From NCBI RefSeq assembly GCF_900113245.1, contig NZ_FOOQ01000005.1, forward strand, positions 1 to 64,000: a stretch of DNA of 64,000 nt, given 5' to 3'. Origin of the DNA: Halopelagius inordinatus (lineage in GTDB: Archaea > Halobacteriota > Halobacteria > Halobacteriales > Haloferacaceae). The position numbers were made by a program, and so were the translations under genes. Under the pieces are notes generated by a model. It had not been told where the DNA came from, made no database searches, and worked only from the letters and a program-made list of their open reading frames with translations. This document shows, piece after piece, positions 35,379-45,204 of this stretch. Each line of letters starts with the position of its first letter. The first letter of the stretch is position 1.

Positions 35379-36137
35379 GTCGTACATTAAAACTAATTAT
35401 TTTCGGAGGCGAATCCGTGAATTAGAGTTCACGGCCGCAGAAGGTGGATACCCCCCGGCCACGTTGACGGCGGTATCACCACCGGCCGCCGAACGAGGGG
35501 CATCCGACCGTATTCCGAGACTATCTCCTCGTTATCTGCTCTCGACAGATAGATTTCGTTGTAACGAGTGGGTTTGACTTATCGTCGCTGTCGAACCACG
35601 TATAGAATATATAACTGTGTCTTTTGGAGGATAAAAACTAGTCTTCTTACGAATAGAGGGAGAAAGACAATCAATCGAACAACTATGGCGCATTCTCGGC
35701 TCTCTCCCGATAACGGTTTAGAAACGAAGTCTGAACCGGAATCACGGAGATAAAAACGACTCGCCTATGTAATGATTAATGTTCACTCGGCTCACGAGAG
35801 TTCCGTTCGGCCGCGACGGTAGACCCGGACTCGGAACTCGGCAGTGTCGTCTCTGCTGGACTCGAACAGTCGAATTCAGGAGTGAAGACCCGTCCCGACC
35901 GCTCTCGCGAGGGATACACGGGATTCACGCCGACCGTCGTCGGCCGGCCTCCGGCGGCGGTAACGACCCAAGCGCCCGACACGACCGAATTGTCACTTTT
36001 ACCTCGATTATTCGCTTTTATGTCTACTTCCTCCGGAAACTAACGCCTCATCGTCGCGAGAAAGCGTTTCGAAATAACGAACCGTAACGTCTCTCGAACG
36101 GCAGACGGGCGTTACAGTAGTATGCGTGTAATGGCTG
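35379..36137. other. Gene-free stretch between the aminotransferase and IclR genes
   Basis: About 760 nt. It includes AT-rich blocks (35386-35410; 35590-35680) and a repeated-looking segment, but no frame with convincing start or composition. A 102-codon + strand frame at 35779-36087 is Arg-rich with no family. I see nothing else in it. Confidence 0.45.
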
Positions 36138-36953
36138 TCAGCTGAACGTCGGAAACTCGTCGTCCGTCTCCTCCATGTTGACGTTGACTTCGATGACGTT
36201 TGCGGTGTTGACGACGCTCTCTACGAGTTCGTCGTGGTAGTCGGGTTCCTTCATCCGGCGAACCGGGCCCGAGACGCTGATGGACCCGAGAATTCGCCCG
36301 TGGCGGTTCTTCACCGGCGCGCCGATGGCTTGGAGTCCTTTTATCTCCTCTTCGTCGTTGAGCGAGTAGCCCCGTTCGCGTATGGTTTCGAGTTCCTCGA
36401 ACAGTCGCTCTCTGTCGGTGATGGTCGCGTCCGTCTTTCTCGGTAGACCGTACCGGTCGATGATCCACTCGACGCGTTCCTCGGGGAGGTGCGCGAGGAT
36501 GCTCTTGCCCGTCGCCGAGAAGTGGAGGTAGTCGGCTCGCTGGAGTTTGTTCACTTGGTAGTCGCTCCCGACCGCCTTCTCGCCGCTCACTTTGTAGAGG
36601 TTCACTCCGAGTCCGTGCTGCTCGGTCGCCAGATGCGCGTACTCTCCGGTTTCGGCGGCGAGTTCCTCCAACTCGGGCTTCCCGATGCGGTAGAGCGTAC
36701 TCTGGTTGCGAACGTACTCGCCGACGAGGAGGAACTGCAACGAGAGGCGGTACTGTCCCTCCTCTTTGACGACGTATTTCTCCTCGCGGAGACTGCTCAA
36801 GTAGGTGTAGACGACGCTCTTCGAGAGGTCCAGATGGTCGGCGAGTTCGGTGACGCCCGCCCCGTCGAGTTCCTCTAACGCTCTGACGACGTCGAACGCG
36901 CGAGACACCGTCTTCAGCGTCCGCGGCGAACCGTTCGTGCGTTCGTTGGGCAT
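36138..36953 (-). CDS. IclR family transcriptional regulator
   Basis: A 271-residue regulator: winged helix (about 10-75, LKTVSRAFDVVRALEELDGAGVTELADHLDLSKSVVYTYLS), then an effector domain (about 90-265) containing HFSATGKSILAHLPEERVEWI and GLQAIGAPVKNRHGRILGSISVSGP. It is the second IclR protein in the window and about 70% as far from the carbamoylase as from the aminotransferase. Its likely targets are neighbouring catabolic genes. Confidence 0.9.
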   Translation of the reverse strand: MPNERTNGSPRTLKTVSRAFDVVRALEELDGAGVTELADHLDLSKSVVYTYLSSLREEKYVVKEEGQYRLSLQFLLVGEYVRNQSTLYRIGKPELEELAAETGEYAHLATEQHGLGVNLYKVSGEKAVGSDYQVNKLQRADYLHFSATGKSILAHLPEERVEWIIDRYGLPRKTDATITDRERLFEELETIRERGYSLNDEEEIKGLQAIGAPVKNRHGRILGSISVSGPVRRMKEPDYHDELVESVVNTANVIEVNVNMEETDDEFPTFS

Positions 36954-37175
36954 ACCGTCTCTTCCCTCGCTTCGGTCTTATGTGTTCGTATTCTACAAAC
37001 CCGTTCGGCGGCATCTGTTCACCCTCGCGTCGGTTCTCGCTCCCTCCGTTCGCGGAGATGGCTCTCTTCGTGGGTTCTCTACGTTCTCTCGCCGTTCTGC
37101 TCTCGTCCGAACCGGCGGCCAGGCGTTCTCATTTGACAAACCCGTACGTTCCCGGAACGGGCATCGAAACGGCGA

Positions 37176-38423
37176 CTACTCCGTGGCCAGCGATGCGAGT
37201 GCCCCGGCGAGGACGCGCGTGGCGTCGGCGCAGTCCGCCCAGTCCGTCCACTCGCGCGGGTTGTGCGAGATACCGTCGCGAGAGGGTGCAAACAGGAGTG
37301 CGGCGTCGGTCACGTCCGCGACGTGCATCGTGTCGTGTCCCGCGCCGGAGTGGAGGTCCATCGTCTCTAACCCCGCCTCCGCCCCGGCGGCGTGGAGTGC
37401 GTTCCGGCACCGGTCGTCCATCTCGACGGGCCGCCGGTTCCAGGGATGTTCGAGCGTCGTCGTGACGGGTCGCTGGCGTTCGAGTCTGTCGAGACTCGCC
37501 CGCGCCTCGTCGATGATGTACTCGATCGATTCGTACTCCACGTCTCTGACGTCCACCGTCAGCGATGCTCTCCCGGCGATGACGTTCGGCGCGTTCGGCG
37601 ACACGTCGAACTTGCCGACGGTGCCGACGGCCGTCTCGGACGTCTCCGTCCGTTCGGTCGTCGCGCGTTCGATATCGAGGACGAACTCGCTGGCGGCGGC
37701 GAGTGCGTCCGACCGGTCGTCCATCAGCGTCGACCCCGCGTGGTCCGCCTCGCCCTCGATTTCGACAGCGCACCGCGAGAGACCGACGATGCTCGTCACG
37801 ACTCCGGCGGGGACACCCGCCTCCGCTAACCGTTCCGACTGTTCGACGTGCAGTTCGACCCACGCGTCCCACTCGCTGGCGTCGAGGCGTCCGTCGCCGC
37901 GGAAGCCGATGTCGGCCAACGCGTCGCCGAGGGGGATGCCGTCCTCGTCCTCGATTTCGAGCGCTTCCTCGACGGACATCTCTCCGACCGCGACCGCCGA
38001 CCCGACGAGGCCGCCGCCGAACCGTTGCCCCTCTTCTTCGGTGAAGTTCACGACTTCGACGGGTCGGACGGGTTCGACCCCGGCGTCCTGCATGGCGCGA
38101 ACGCTCTCCAGCGCCGCGTACACGCCGAGCGGTCCGTCGAAGATGCCGCCCTCGGGGACGGAGTCGAGGTGACTCCCCGCCGCGACGGGGGCGGCCTCGG
38201 AGTCGGCGCTCTCCGGGTCCCACCGACCGACGACGTTTCCGACGTCGTCGATTCGGATGGTCAAGCCGGCGTCTCTGAGTCGTTCGCAGAAGAACTCTCT
38301 CGCTCGCCGGTCGGAGTCGCTCGCGGCCAAGACGGTTCGTCCTCGACCGTCCTCGCTCGGGACGGCACCGAACTCCGCGTTCGATTCGATGTCGCTGCGG
38401 AGTCGTTGCTGGTTGACTTGCAT
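37176..38423 (-). CDS. M20 family Zn amidohydrolase, allantoate/N-carbamoyl-amino-acid hydrolase type
   Basis: A 415-residue enzyme hydrolysing N-carbamoyl or ureido bonds. Metal and substrate motifs: GSHLDSVPEGGIFDGPLGVYA (about 81-101), NFTEEEGQRFGGG (about 127-139), ELHVEQSERL (about 190-199) and HSGAGHDTMHVAD (near 360-372), which is the typical set for the AtzC/HyuC/allantoate amidohydrolase branch. It is divergent from the ABC transporter operon with a shared regulatory region, so the imported compound is probably its substrate or its precursor. Confidence 0.88.
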   Translation of the reverse strand: MQVNQQRLRSDIESNAEFGAVPSEDGRGRTVLAASDSDRRAREFFCERLRDAGLTIRIDDVGNVVGRWDPESADSEAAPVAAGSHLDSVPEGGIFDGPLGVYAALESVRAMQDAGVEPVRPVEVVNFTEEEGQRFGGGLVGSAVAVGEMSVEEALEIEDEDGIPLGDALADIGFRGDGRLDASEWDAWVELHVEQSERLAEAGVPAGVVTSIVGLSRCAVEIEGEADHAGSTLMDDRSDALAAASEFVLDIERATTERTETSETAVGTVGKFDVSPNAPNVIAGRASLTVDVRDVEYESIEYIIDEARASLDRLERQRPVTTTLEHPWNRRPVEMDDRCRNALHAAGAEAGLETMDLHSGAGHDTMHVADVTDAALLFAPSRDGISHNPREWTDWADCADATRVLAGALASLATE

Positions 38424-38550
38424 GGTCGTTGCTACCGTGGTTCGCTACGAACCCTACTTTACTGTTCGCAAAACGCGCCTCTCTGTTCGACCGGTCGAAC
38501 CGGACCCCCTACCACAAGCTTTATGATATTCTCTGTGTTCCTCAGCGTGT
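38424..38550. promoter_or_regulatory. Divergent promoter of hydrolase and peptide-type ABC operon
   Basis: A perfect inverted repeat GGTTCG-CTA-CGAACC (38439-38453) is 16 nt from the hydrolase start. On the other side, GCTTTATGATATT (38518-38530) is a TATA candidate about 27 nt before the SBP ATG. One regulator could control both directions. Confidence 0.55.
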
Positions 38551-40224
38551 ATGCAAGAGAATGGCAAGGGATCCGACTCGCCAGACGACGCTGCGGACGC
38601 AGTTCGACGGGGACGTTTCGACCGCCGGACGTTCCTCGGCGCGGCCGCATCGACGCTCCCCTTTGCGCTCGCCGGGTGTGCGGGCGACTCGGGGGATAGC
38701 GATTCCGACGGCGAATCCAACGACGTCGCCGGTTCGGGAGGAGAGACCGACACCAGCACCGAGGCGATGGGCAACCCGAAGACGGGCGGAACGCTCCAGT
38801 GGGGCGGTGCCGTTCCGGTGCAGGGTCTCGACCCGCACATCGACACCTCCGCGGCATCGAAGCGCGTCTTAGAGAACATCTACGAGGAAGTCGTCGCACT
38901 ACAGGACGACTACTCCATCGAACCGCACCTCGCGAAGTCCTTCGACCAATCGGAGGACAACACGCTGTTGACCTTCGAACTCCGCGAGGGTGTCACCTTC
39001 CACAACGGCAAGGAGATGACCTCCGAAGACGTTCTCGCGACGTACGAACGCGTTCAGAACGGCGACTACCTCGCGACGGGCTTTTTCGACCACGTCGAGG
39101 AACTCCGTGCGCCCGACGACTACACGTTCGAGATTCAACTCACCGAACCGTTCGCGCCGTTCCTCGCGAAGATGGCGACGGCCGAACTGTCCGTCATGCC
39201 CGCGGAGAACGCCGAGAAAGACAACGTCGAAGAACCCATCGGCACCGGCCCGTACCAGTTCGATAGCCGCGAGATAGAGACGTCGTTCACGATGACCCGG
39301 TACGAGGACTACTGGGGCGCGAGCGACGAGGACGGCCCGTTCATCGACACGATAGTCAAAAGCGAGATTCCGGATTCGAGCGTGCGGCTCCAGTCGTTCC
39401 TCGCGGGCGAGTACGACTTCATCAACGGCATCGCGCCGAAAGACGTCTCCCGCGTCGAGAGCGCTCCCGACGTCCGGTTCGAGAGCCAGTTCCCGAAGTC
39501 GCTCGTCTATCTCGGTCTCAACTGCGACGAGGAACCGTTCGATAACAAAGACGCGCGACTCGCACTCGACTTCGCCATCGACAAAGAGGAAGTGGCGGAA
39601 GCGGCCCTGTACGGCACCGGAAAGACGACGGCGTCTCCGGCCGCGCCCGACAGCCCGTGGGTGCACCCGGACATCGGACCGCGCTCGCAGGACTTCGACA
39701 AAGCCCGCGAACATCTCGAAGCCGCCGGGATGCCCGACGGCTACTCGGCGACGTTCAAGATTCCGCAGTCGTACCCGACGCAGGTGCAGGCCGCGGAGGT
39801 CATCGCCGACCAGGTTTCGGAAGTCGGAATCGACCTGCAGATTCAACAGATCACGTGGAGCACGTGGCTCTCGGACGTCTACTCGGACCGCAACTTCCAG
39901 GCGACGACGAGTTCCTACCTCGCGCTTTGGTACCCCGACGTGTCGTTCTACAAGTTCCTGCACCCCGACGGAGCCTTCTTCTTCACCGGGTGGGAAAACG
40001 AGGAGTACAACGCGCTCGTAGAGGAGGCACGGACCATCTACGACGAGGACGAACGCGCGGACCTCTACCACCAGGCGACGGAGATTCTCCACGAGGAACG
40101 CGCCGGCCACCTGTTCTTGTGGTGGCAGCCGAGCCTCTACGGGGCCGCCTCGCAGTACAAAGGAAAGATCGGGGCCCCCGACGGGTCCACGCTCCAGTTC
40201 TGGAACAACTGGCTCGATAGCTGA
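38551..40224 (+). CDS. ABC transporter substrate-binding protein, family 5 (dipeptide/oligopeptide type)
   Basis: A 557-residue extracellular lipoprotein. The N-terminus has a twin-arginine motif (RRTFLGAA, residues 25-32) and a lipobox with C43 (ALAGC), then an acidic Asp/Ser linker. The SBP_bac_5 fold is marked by GLDPHIDTSAASKRVLENIYEEVV, LREGVTFHNGKEMTSEDVLATYERV and IGTGPYQFD. Substrates of this family include peptides, opines and Ni; the adjacent carbamoylase suggests ureides or modified amino acids. Confidence 0.92.
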   Translation: MQENGKGSDSPDDAADAVRRGRFDRRTFLGAAASTLPFALAGCAGDSGDSDSDGESNDVAGSGGETDTSTEAMGNPKTGGTLQWGGAVPVQGLDPHIDTSAASKRVLENIYEEVVALQDDYSIEPHLAKSFDQSEDNTLLTFELREGVTFHNGKEMTSEDVLATYERVQNGDYLATGFFDHVEELRAPDDYTFEIQLTEPFAPFLAKMATAELSVMPAENAEKDNVEEPIGTGPYQFDSREIETSFTMTRYEDYWGASDEDGPFIDTIVKSEIPDSSVRLQSFLAGEYDFINGIAPKDVSRVESAPDVRFESQFPKSLVYLGLNCDEEPFDNKDARLALDFAIDKEEVAEAALYGTGKTTASPAAPDSPWVHPDIGPRSQDFDKAREHLEAAGMPDGYSATFKIPQSYPTQVQAAEVIADQVSEVGIDLQIQQITWSTWLSDVYSDRNFQATTSSYLALWYPDVSFYKFLHPDGAFFFTGWENEEYNALVEEARTIYDEDERADLYHQATEILHEERAGHLFLWWQPSLYGAASQYKGKIGAPDGSTLQFWNNWLDS

Positions 40225-40240
40225 GACGGTACCACGACAC

Positions 40241-41200
40241 ATGTCGATGTACAACTACGTCGTCCGTCGCATCGGGTTCATGGTGGTGACGCTGTTTTTC
40301 GTCACCCTCATAGCCTTCGGCGTCACCAACATCCTGCCCGGTGACGTCGCGTTGCTCATCTTGGGCCCGAACGCGACAGAAGAGTCGCTCGCAGCGCTCC
40401 AAGCCCAACTCGGGCTGAATCGACCGCTGTACGTGCAGTACTTCGATTGGGTCGTCGGACTCCTCCAAGGGCAGATGGGCGAGTCGCTTCGATTCGGCGA
40501 ACCGGTGGCTGACCTCATCGCGGAGCGACTGCCGCGTTCGCTGCTTCTCGCGTTCGCCGCGACGTTCGTCGCCGTCGTCCTCTCGATTCCCCTCGGCGTC
40601 TACGCCGCCGTCAACCAGAACGAAGCGCCCGACGTGACGGCGTCTATGTTCGCCTTCGTCGGCATCTCGATGCCGATATTCCTCTGGGGACTCGTGTTCA
40701 TCCTCGTCTTTGCGGTGTGGTTGAACCTGTTTCCCACCGGCGGGTACGTCTCGCCGTCGGAGGACCTCGTGGGTGCGTTGACTCGACTCGTACTCCCCGC
40801 GGGCGCGATGGGCTTTGCGCTCACCGCCTACATCATGCGGATGACTCGCTCGTCGATGCTCGAAGTGCTGAGCGAGGAGTACATCAACCTCGCCCGCGCG
40901 AAGGGGATGAGCCAGCGAGTCATCGTCCTCCGCCACGCCCTGAAAAACGCCGTCATCCCGGTCATCACCGTCGTCGCGTTCCAGTTCAGTTACGCCTTCG
41001 GGGGCGTCGTCGTCCTCGAAGAGGTGTTCTTCTGGCCCGGCATCGGCCGGTTGACGCTGACCGCCATCCAGAGCCGCGACATCCCCCTGATTCAGGGGTG
41101 TATCGTCGTCGTCGCACTGATATACATGTTCTCGAACTTCGCAGCAGACCTGTTGTACGCGTACTTCGACCCGCGAATCCGGTACGGGGGTGAGGAGTGA
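40241..41200 (+). CDS. ABC transporter permease, DppB type
   Basis: A 319-residue membrane protein with about six helices. The coupling-helix EAA-type loop is YINLARAKGMSQRVIVLRHALKNAVIPVI (about 212-240), and the N-terminal RRIGFMVVTLFFVTLIAFGVTNILPGD is typical of DppB/OppB. It follows the SBP by 16 nt and overlaps the next permease by ATGA. Confidence 0.92.
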   Translation: MSMYNYVVRRIGFMVVTLFFVTLIAFGVTNILPGDVALLILGPNATEESLAALQAQLGLNRPLYVQYFDWVVGLLQGQMGESLRFGEPVADLIAERLPRSLLLAFAATFVAVVLSIPLGVYAAVNQNEAPDVTASMFAFVGISMPIFLWGLVFILVFAVWLNLFPTGGYVSPSEDLVGALTRLVLPAGAMGFALTAYIMRMTRSSMLEVLSEEYINLARAKGMSQRVIVLRHALKNAVIPVITVVAFQFSYAFGGVVVLEEVFFWPGIGRLTLTAIQSRDIPLIQGCIVVVALIYMFSNFAADLLYAYFDPRIRYGGEE

Positions 41201-42099
41201 TGGCCGCAGAACAGCAGTCCTCGGAGGAACGACCCCTGATAAGCGACGCGCAACGGGAACGCGCGGTTCGGTTCGCCCGCAAGTTCCGGAGCAACACGAA
41301 GGCGATGATAGGGCTGACGCTCGTCGTTTCGCTCGTCGTCGTCGCCATCTTTGCGCCCCTCATCGCGCCGTACCCGTACGCGGAGACGAACATCCAAGAG
41401 CGAACGGAAGCGCCCTCTCTCGACCACCCGATGGGGACCGACGACTTGGGGCGCGACATCTTCAGTCGCGTCGTCATGGGGAGTCGAATCTCCCTGTACG
41501 TCGGGTTCGGCGCTATCTCGGGGGCGCTCCTCGTCGGTGCCGTCATCGGCGTCGTCGCGGGCTACTCCGGCGGACTCGTCGACGAGATACTCATGCGCGT
41601 CATGGACGCCGCGATGGCGTTCCCGCCGGTGTTGTTGGCACTGACGCTTCTGGTCGTCCTCGGCCCCGAGTTGATCAACGTCATCATCGCCTTGGGGTTC
41701 GTCTACACGCCGTACATCGCCCGCGTCACGCGGAGTGCGGCGTTGGCGGAGCGAAACGAGGCGTACGTCGAGGCGGCCGTCGCGCGCGGCGAGGGCAACT
41801 CCCGCATCGTCTTCAGCGAGGTGCTCCCGAACTGCACGGCACCGATACTGGTTCAGGGGTCGCTCAACGTCTCGTTCGCGATCCTCGCGGAGGCGAGTCT
41901 CTCCTTCCTCGGCCTCGGCGCGCAACCGCCGCGGCCGTCGTGGGGACTCATGATAGACACCGGGCGCGGGTTCATGGAAACCGCTCCGTGGATGCTCCTG
42001 TTCCCGGCGTTGGCTATCGGTATCGCTGTCGTCGGCTTCAACATGCTCGGCGACGGACTGCGCGACGTTCTCGACCCGAAGGTGGACGCGATAGAATGA
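41197..42099 (+). CDS. ABC transporter permease, DppC type
   Basis: A 300-residue partner permease. It starts in the last codon of the upstream gene. Marks of the DppC/OppC family are PMGTDDLGRDIFSRVVMGSRISLYVG (about 80-105), the EAA loop YVEAAVARGEGNSRIVFSEVLPNC (about 189-212), and the C-terminal LGLGAQPPRPSWGLMI. It ends by overlapping the ATPase start. Confidence 0.92.
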   Translation: MMAAEQQSSEERPLISDAQRERAVRFARKFRSNTKAMIGLTLVVSLVVVAIFAPLIAPYPYAETNIQERTEAPSLDHPMGTDDLGRDIFSRVVMGSRISLYVGFGAISGALLVGAVIGVVAGYSGGLVDEILMRVMDAAMAFPPVLLALTLLVVLGPELINVIIALGFVYTPYIARVTRSAALAERNEAYVEAAVARGEGNSRIVFSEVLPNCTAPILVQGSLNVSFAILAEASLSFLGLGAQPPRPSWGLMIDTGRGFMETAPWMLLFPALAIGIAVVGFNMLGDGLRDVLDPKVDAIE

Positions 42100-44267
42100 G
42101 CACGCACACTACGCAGACGGCGGCGGACGCACAGACAGCGGCGGACGGAGACGAGAGACCGCTTCTCGACGTGCGCAACCTCCGCACGGAGTTCCGCACC
42201 GAGAACGGCCCCGTCGTCGCCTCGAACGAGGTGTCGTTCACGCTCGAACGCGGCGAGACGATGGGTCTCGTCGGCGAGTCGGGGGCGGGCAAGTCCGTCA
42301 CCGCGCGGTCTCTGATGCGCCTCATCGACTCGCCGGGCGAGATAACCGGCGGACAGGTCGTCTTCGACGGCGAGGACCTCCTGCAGAAGACGGACGCGGA
42401 GATGCGCGACGTGCGGGGCAACCGCATCGCGATGATTCCGCAGGACCCGATGTCTTCTCTCAACCCGGTGATGACCGTCGGCGAGCAGATAACCGAGACG
42501 GTCCGCAGACACCAGGACGTGACGAAACGCGAGGCCAGAGAACGCGCCATCGAGTCCATGGAGGAGGTCGGAATCCCCGACGCCGCCGACCGAATCGACG
42601 ACTACCCCCACGAGTTCTCCGGCGGAATGCGCCAACGCGTCCTCGTCGCTATCGGGTTCTCCTGCGAACCGGACCTCATCATCGCCGACGAACCGACGAC
42701 TGCGCTCGACGTGACCACGCAGGCGAAGATTCTCGACCTGCTGAACGACCTGCAGGACCGCCGCGGGATGGCGGTGCTGATGATAACGCACAACCTCGGC
42801 GTCGTCGCGCAGACCTGCGACCACGTCGGCGTGATGTACGCGGGCAATCTCGTCGAGACGGCTCCCTTAGAGGACCTGTTCGACCGACCGCGACATCCGT
42901 ACACCCGCGCTCTCATCGACTCGATTCCCGCGGTCGATACGGACTACGACGAACTCCCGACGCTCTCGGGGGCGATGCCGGACCTCGGTGACCTGCCGAC
43001 GGGGTGTAACTTCGCCCCGCGGTGTCCGCACGCCACCGAGGAGTGCCGAACCGGCGGCGACCCGAAACTCCGCTCTGTCGGCGATTCGGCGTCGAAGGCG
43101 GCCTGCGTCCACGCCGGGGAACTCGACCTCTCCGAGACGACGGCGCACGCCCGCGGAAGCGGACGGCGCGGCGTGGACCGGAGCGGCGACCCGCTATTCG
43201 AGGTGCGCGGACTGAAAAAGTACTTCCCCGCGGGCGACGGCATCCTCGGAAACGTCCGTCTCACCCGCGAGGGCGGCGGCCTCCCCACACTCGAGCGGAG
43301 ATACGTCAAAGCCGTAGACGACATCAGCTTCGACGTCTACCCCGGCGAGACGGTCGGACTCGTCGGCGAGTCCGGGTGCGGGAAGTCCACCGTGGCGCGG
43401 ACCGCCCTCCGCCTTCTGGAACCGACCGAAGGCGAGGTGTACTTCGACGGGCAACCGCTTCACGAACTCGGGTCCTCGGAGGTTCGGAGCCTGCGCCGCG
43501 AGATGCAGATCATCTTCCAAGACCCGCACAGTTCGCTCAACCCCCGGAAGACCGTCGGCCAGATAGTCGGTCGAGCGATGGAGAAACACGACATCGCCAC
43601 CGGCGACGAGAAACGGCGGCGCGTCCGCGAACTCCTCGAACGCGTCGGTCTCTCGGGGGCGGCAGCGAGCAAGTACCCCCACGAGTTCTCCGGCGGCCAA
43701 CAGCAACGCGTCGCTATCGCGCACGCGTTGGCTGTCGAACCGAAACTCATCGTCTGCGACGAACCCGTCTCCGCACTCGACGTCTCCGTGCAAGCGCAGA
43801 TTCTCAACCTGCTCTCGGAGATTCAGGCCGAGTCGGGCATCTCCTATCTGTTCATCTCGCACAACATCGGCGTCGTCCGGCACATCTGTGACCGCGTCGC
43901 CGTGATGTATCTGGGGAAGATAGCCGAGTTCGGCGAGATAGAGCAGGTGTTCTCCCCGCCGTTCCACCCCTACACCGAGAGTCTACTCTCTGCGGTTCCG
44001 CACGCCGACCCGAACCGGAAGACGGACCGAATCCTCCTCGAAGGGAGCGTTCCGAGTCCGATAAACCCGCCGTCGGGATGCCCGTTCCAGACGCGGTGTC
44101 CGAAGAAGATCGGCGACCGCTGTGAGACGGAGGTGCCGTCGCTCGAAGACGTCGGCGACGGCCACGAGATATCGTGTCACCTCTCCCTCGAGGAGATGAG
44201 CGAACAGGAGTCGTTCATCGCTCCGGCGGCGGAAAGCGAGGGGCGGGCCCTCGGCGACTCGGACTGA
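42096..44267 (+). CDS. Fused peptide-type ABC ATPase, DppD-DppF in one polypeptide
   Basis: A 723-residue protein with two complete nucleotide-binding domains. Domain 1 (about 20-340): [30 protein letters not shown] and the oligopeptide C-terminal motif with [14 protein letters not shown]. Domain 2 (about 365-710): [30 protein letters not shown] and [15 protein letters not shown]. In most peptide transporters these are two genes, so one chain may act as the heterodimer. Start at 42096 is fixed by the ATGA overlap. Confidence 0.92.
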   Translation: MSTHTTQTAADAQTAADGDERPLLDVRNLRTEFRTENGPVVASNEVSFTLERGETMGLVGESGAGKSVTARSLMRLIDSPGEITGGQVVFDGEDLLQKTDAEMRDVRGNRIAMIPQDPMSSLNPVMTVGEQITETVRRHQDVTKREARERAIESMEEVGIPDAADRIDDYPHEFSGGMRQRVLVAIGFSCEPDLIIADEPTTALDVTTQAKILDLLNDLQDRRGMAVLMITHNLGVVAQTCDHVGVMYAGNLVETAPLEDLFDRPRHPYTRALIDSIPAVDTDYDELPTLSGAMPDLGDLPTGCNFAPRCPHATEECRTGGDPKLRSVGDSASKAACVHAGELDLSETTAHARGSGRRGVDRSGDPLFEVRGLKKYFPAGDGILGNVRLTREGGGLPTLERRYVKAVDDISFDVYPGETVGLVGESGCGKSTVARTALRLLEPTEGEVYFDGQPLHELGSSEVRSLRREMQIIFQDPHSSLNPRKTVGQIVGRAMEKHDIATGDEKRRRVRELLERVGLSGAAASKYPHEFSGGQQQRVAIAHALAVEPKLIVCDEPVSALDVSVQAQILNLLSEIQAESGISYLFISHNIGVVRHICDRVAVMYLGKIAEFGEIEQVFSPPFHPYTESLLSAVPHADPNRKTDRILLEGSVPSPINPPSGCPFQTRCPKKIGDRCETEVPSLEDVGDGHEISCHLSLEEMSEQESFIAPAAESEGRALGDSD

Positions 44268-44296
44268 CCGCTCCTTTCGGTTTCTCCCCTCGGCGC

Positions 44297-45001
44297 TCAG
44301 TACTTCACGCCGAAATCGAGCAGTTCGGGCGGATACTCCCCGAACGTCTCGTCCGTCTCCTCGCGTATCTTCGCTTTCGCCCGCCGCGCCTCAGTCAGGA
44401 GTTCGCGGAGGTCGGAAACCGGAGTCTCCGAGAGGTCCACGCGGAGGTTGTGGTAGAACTCGGGGTCCGGCGCGTGGACGAGGAGCGCGGCGCTGAGTTC
44501 GCCTCGCTCGTCGCCGCCCGCGGCCGCCCCCGCTTCGAGGGCGGTCACGAGGCGGTCGGCCATGTCGCCCGTCGCGGACTCGTACGCTTCGGCCGTCGCG
44601 CCCACCACCTCGCGTCCGGCGAGCATGTTCCCCGCGACGGTGTAGTCGTCGCCGACGCGGTGACCGCACCACTCGACGCACTCCGCGCCGGTGAAGACGA
44701 ACTCGCTTTCGGTACCGACGCCGTGGACCTGCCGGTAGGCGGCGCGTTCGTCCGCCGCGAGACGCTCCGATAGCGCGTCTTCGAGTCGGTCGCCCGCCGC
44801 CGCGCGCGCGACGCCGTCTCGCCCGTGTTCCGTCTCGGTGTACGACTGCGTGACGACTGCGGCGGCCTCGCTCACGTACGGACAGGTCGCGCCGACGCAC
44901 ACCGTCCCGGTCGTCACCGCCGCGCCGTAGACGTTCGATTCGGGGTCGCGCGCGGCGATAGAGAACGTTCCCGGCGCGTGCCGGAGGGACTCGCTTTGCA
45001 T
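44297..45001 (-). CDS. DUF1028 family protein (Ntn-hydrolase-like)
   Basis: A 234-residue protein of the DUF1028 family, which has an Ntn-hydrolase-like fold. Signatures: TFSIAARDPESNVYGAAVTTGTVCVGATCPYV (about 12-43), a later TVAGNMLAGREVV and LLVHAPDPEFYHNLRVDLSETPV. Members often lie beside peptide or amidohydrolase genes but no function is established. It is convergent with the peptide ABC operon (30 nt between stops). ATG at 45001 is preferred over 45040. Confidence 0.88.
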   Translation of the reverse strand: MQSESLRHAPGTFSIAARDPESNVYGAAVTTGTVCVGATCPYVSEAAAVVTQSYTETEHGRDGVARAAAGDRLEDALSERLAADERAAYRQVHGVGTESEFVFTGAECVEWCGHRVGDDYTVAGNMLAGREVVGATAEAYESATGDMADRLVTALEAGAAAGGDERGELSAALLVHAPDPEFYHNLRVDLSETPVSDLRELLTEARRAKAKIREETDETFGEYPPELLDFGVKY

Positions 45002-45204
45002 CGGTTCCCCGTCTCGGCGTCGCGATATATAGCTCCGCATTCGACGACCTCCGCCGTTTCGAACCCCGTTAGAGGTGCGCTACCCGCCGTAGGCGGCTCC
45101 TCGTGCGGTACACGATGCTTCCATCGTCCACCGATGTCTCCGGGCGTTAGTTTCCGTTTATCTGTATATTCACTCCATTACACCTGCATACTGTCCCCGT
45201 TACA

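Noticed and set aside
35779-36087. 102-codon + strand frame between the aminotransferase and IclR genes
   Set aside because: Arg-rich, no family, unlike the acidic proteome; likely non-coding.
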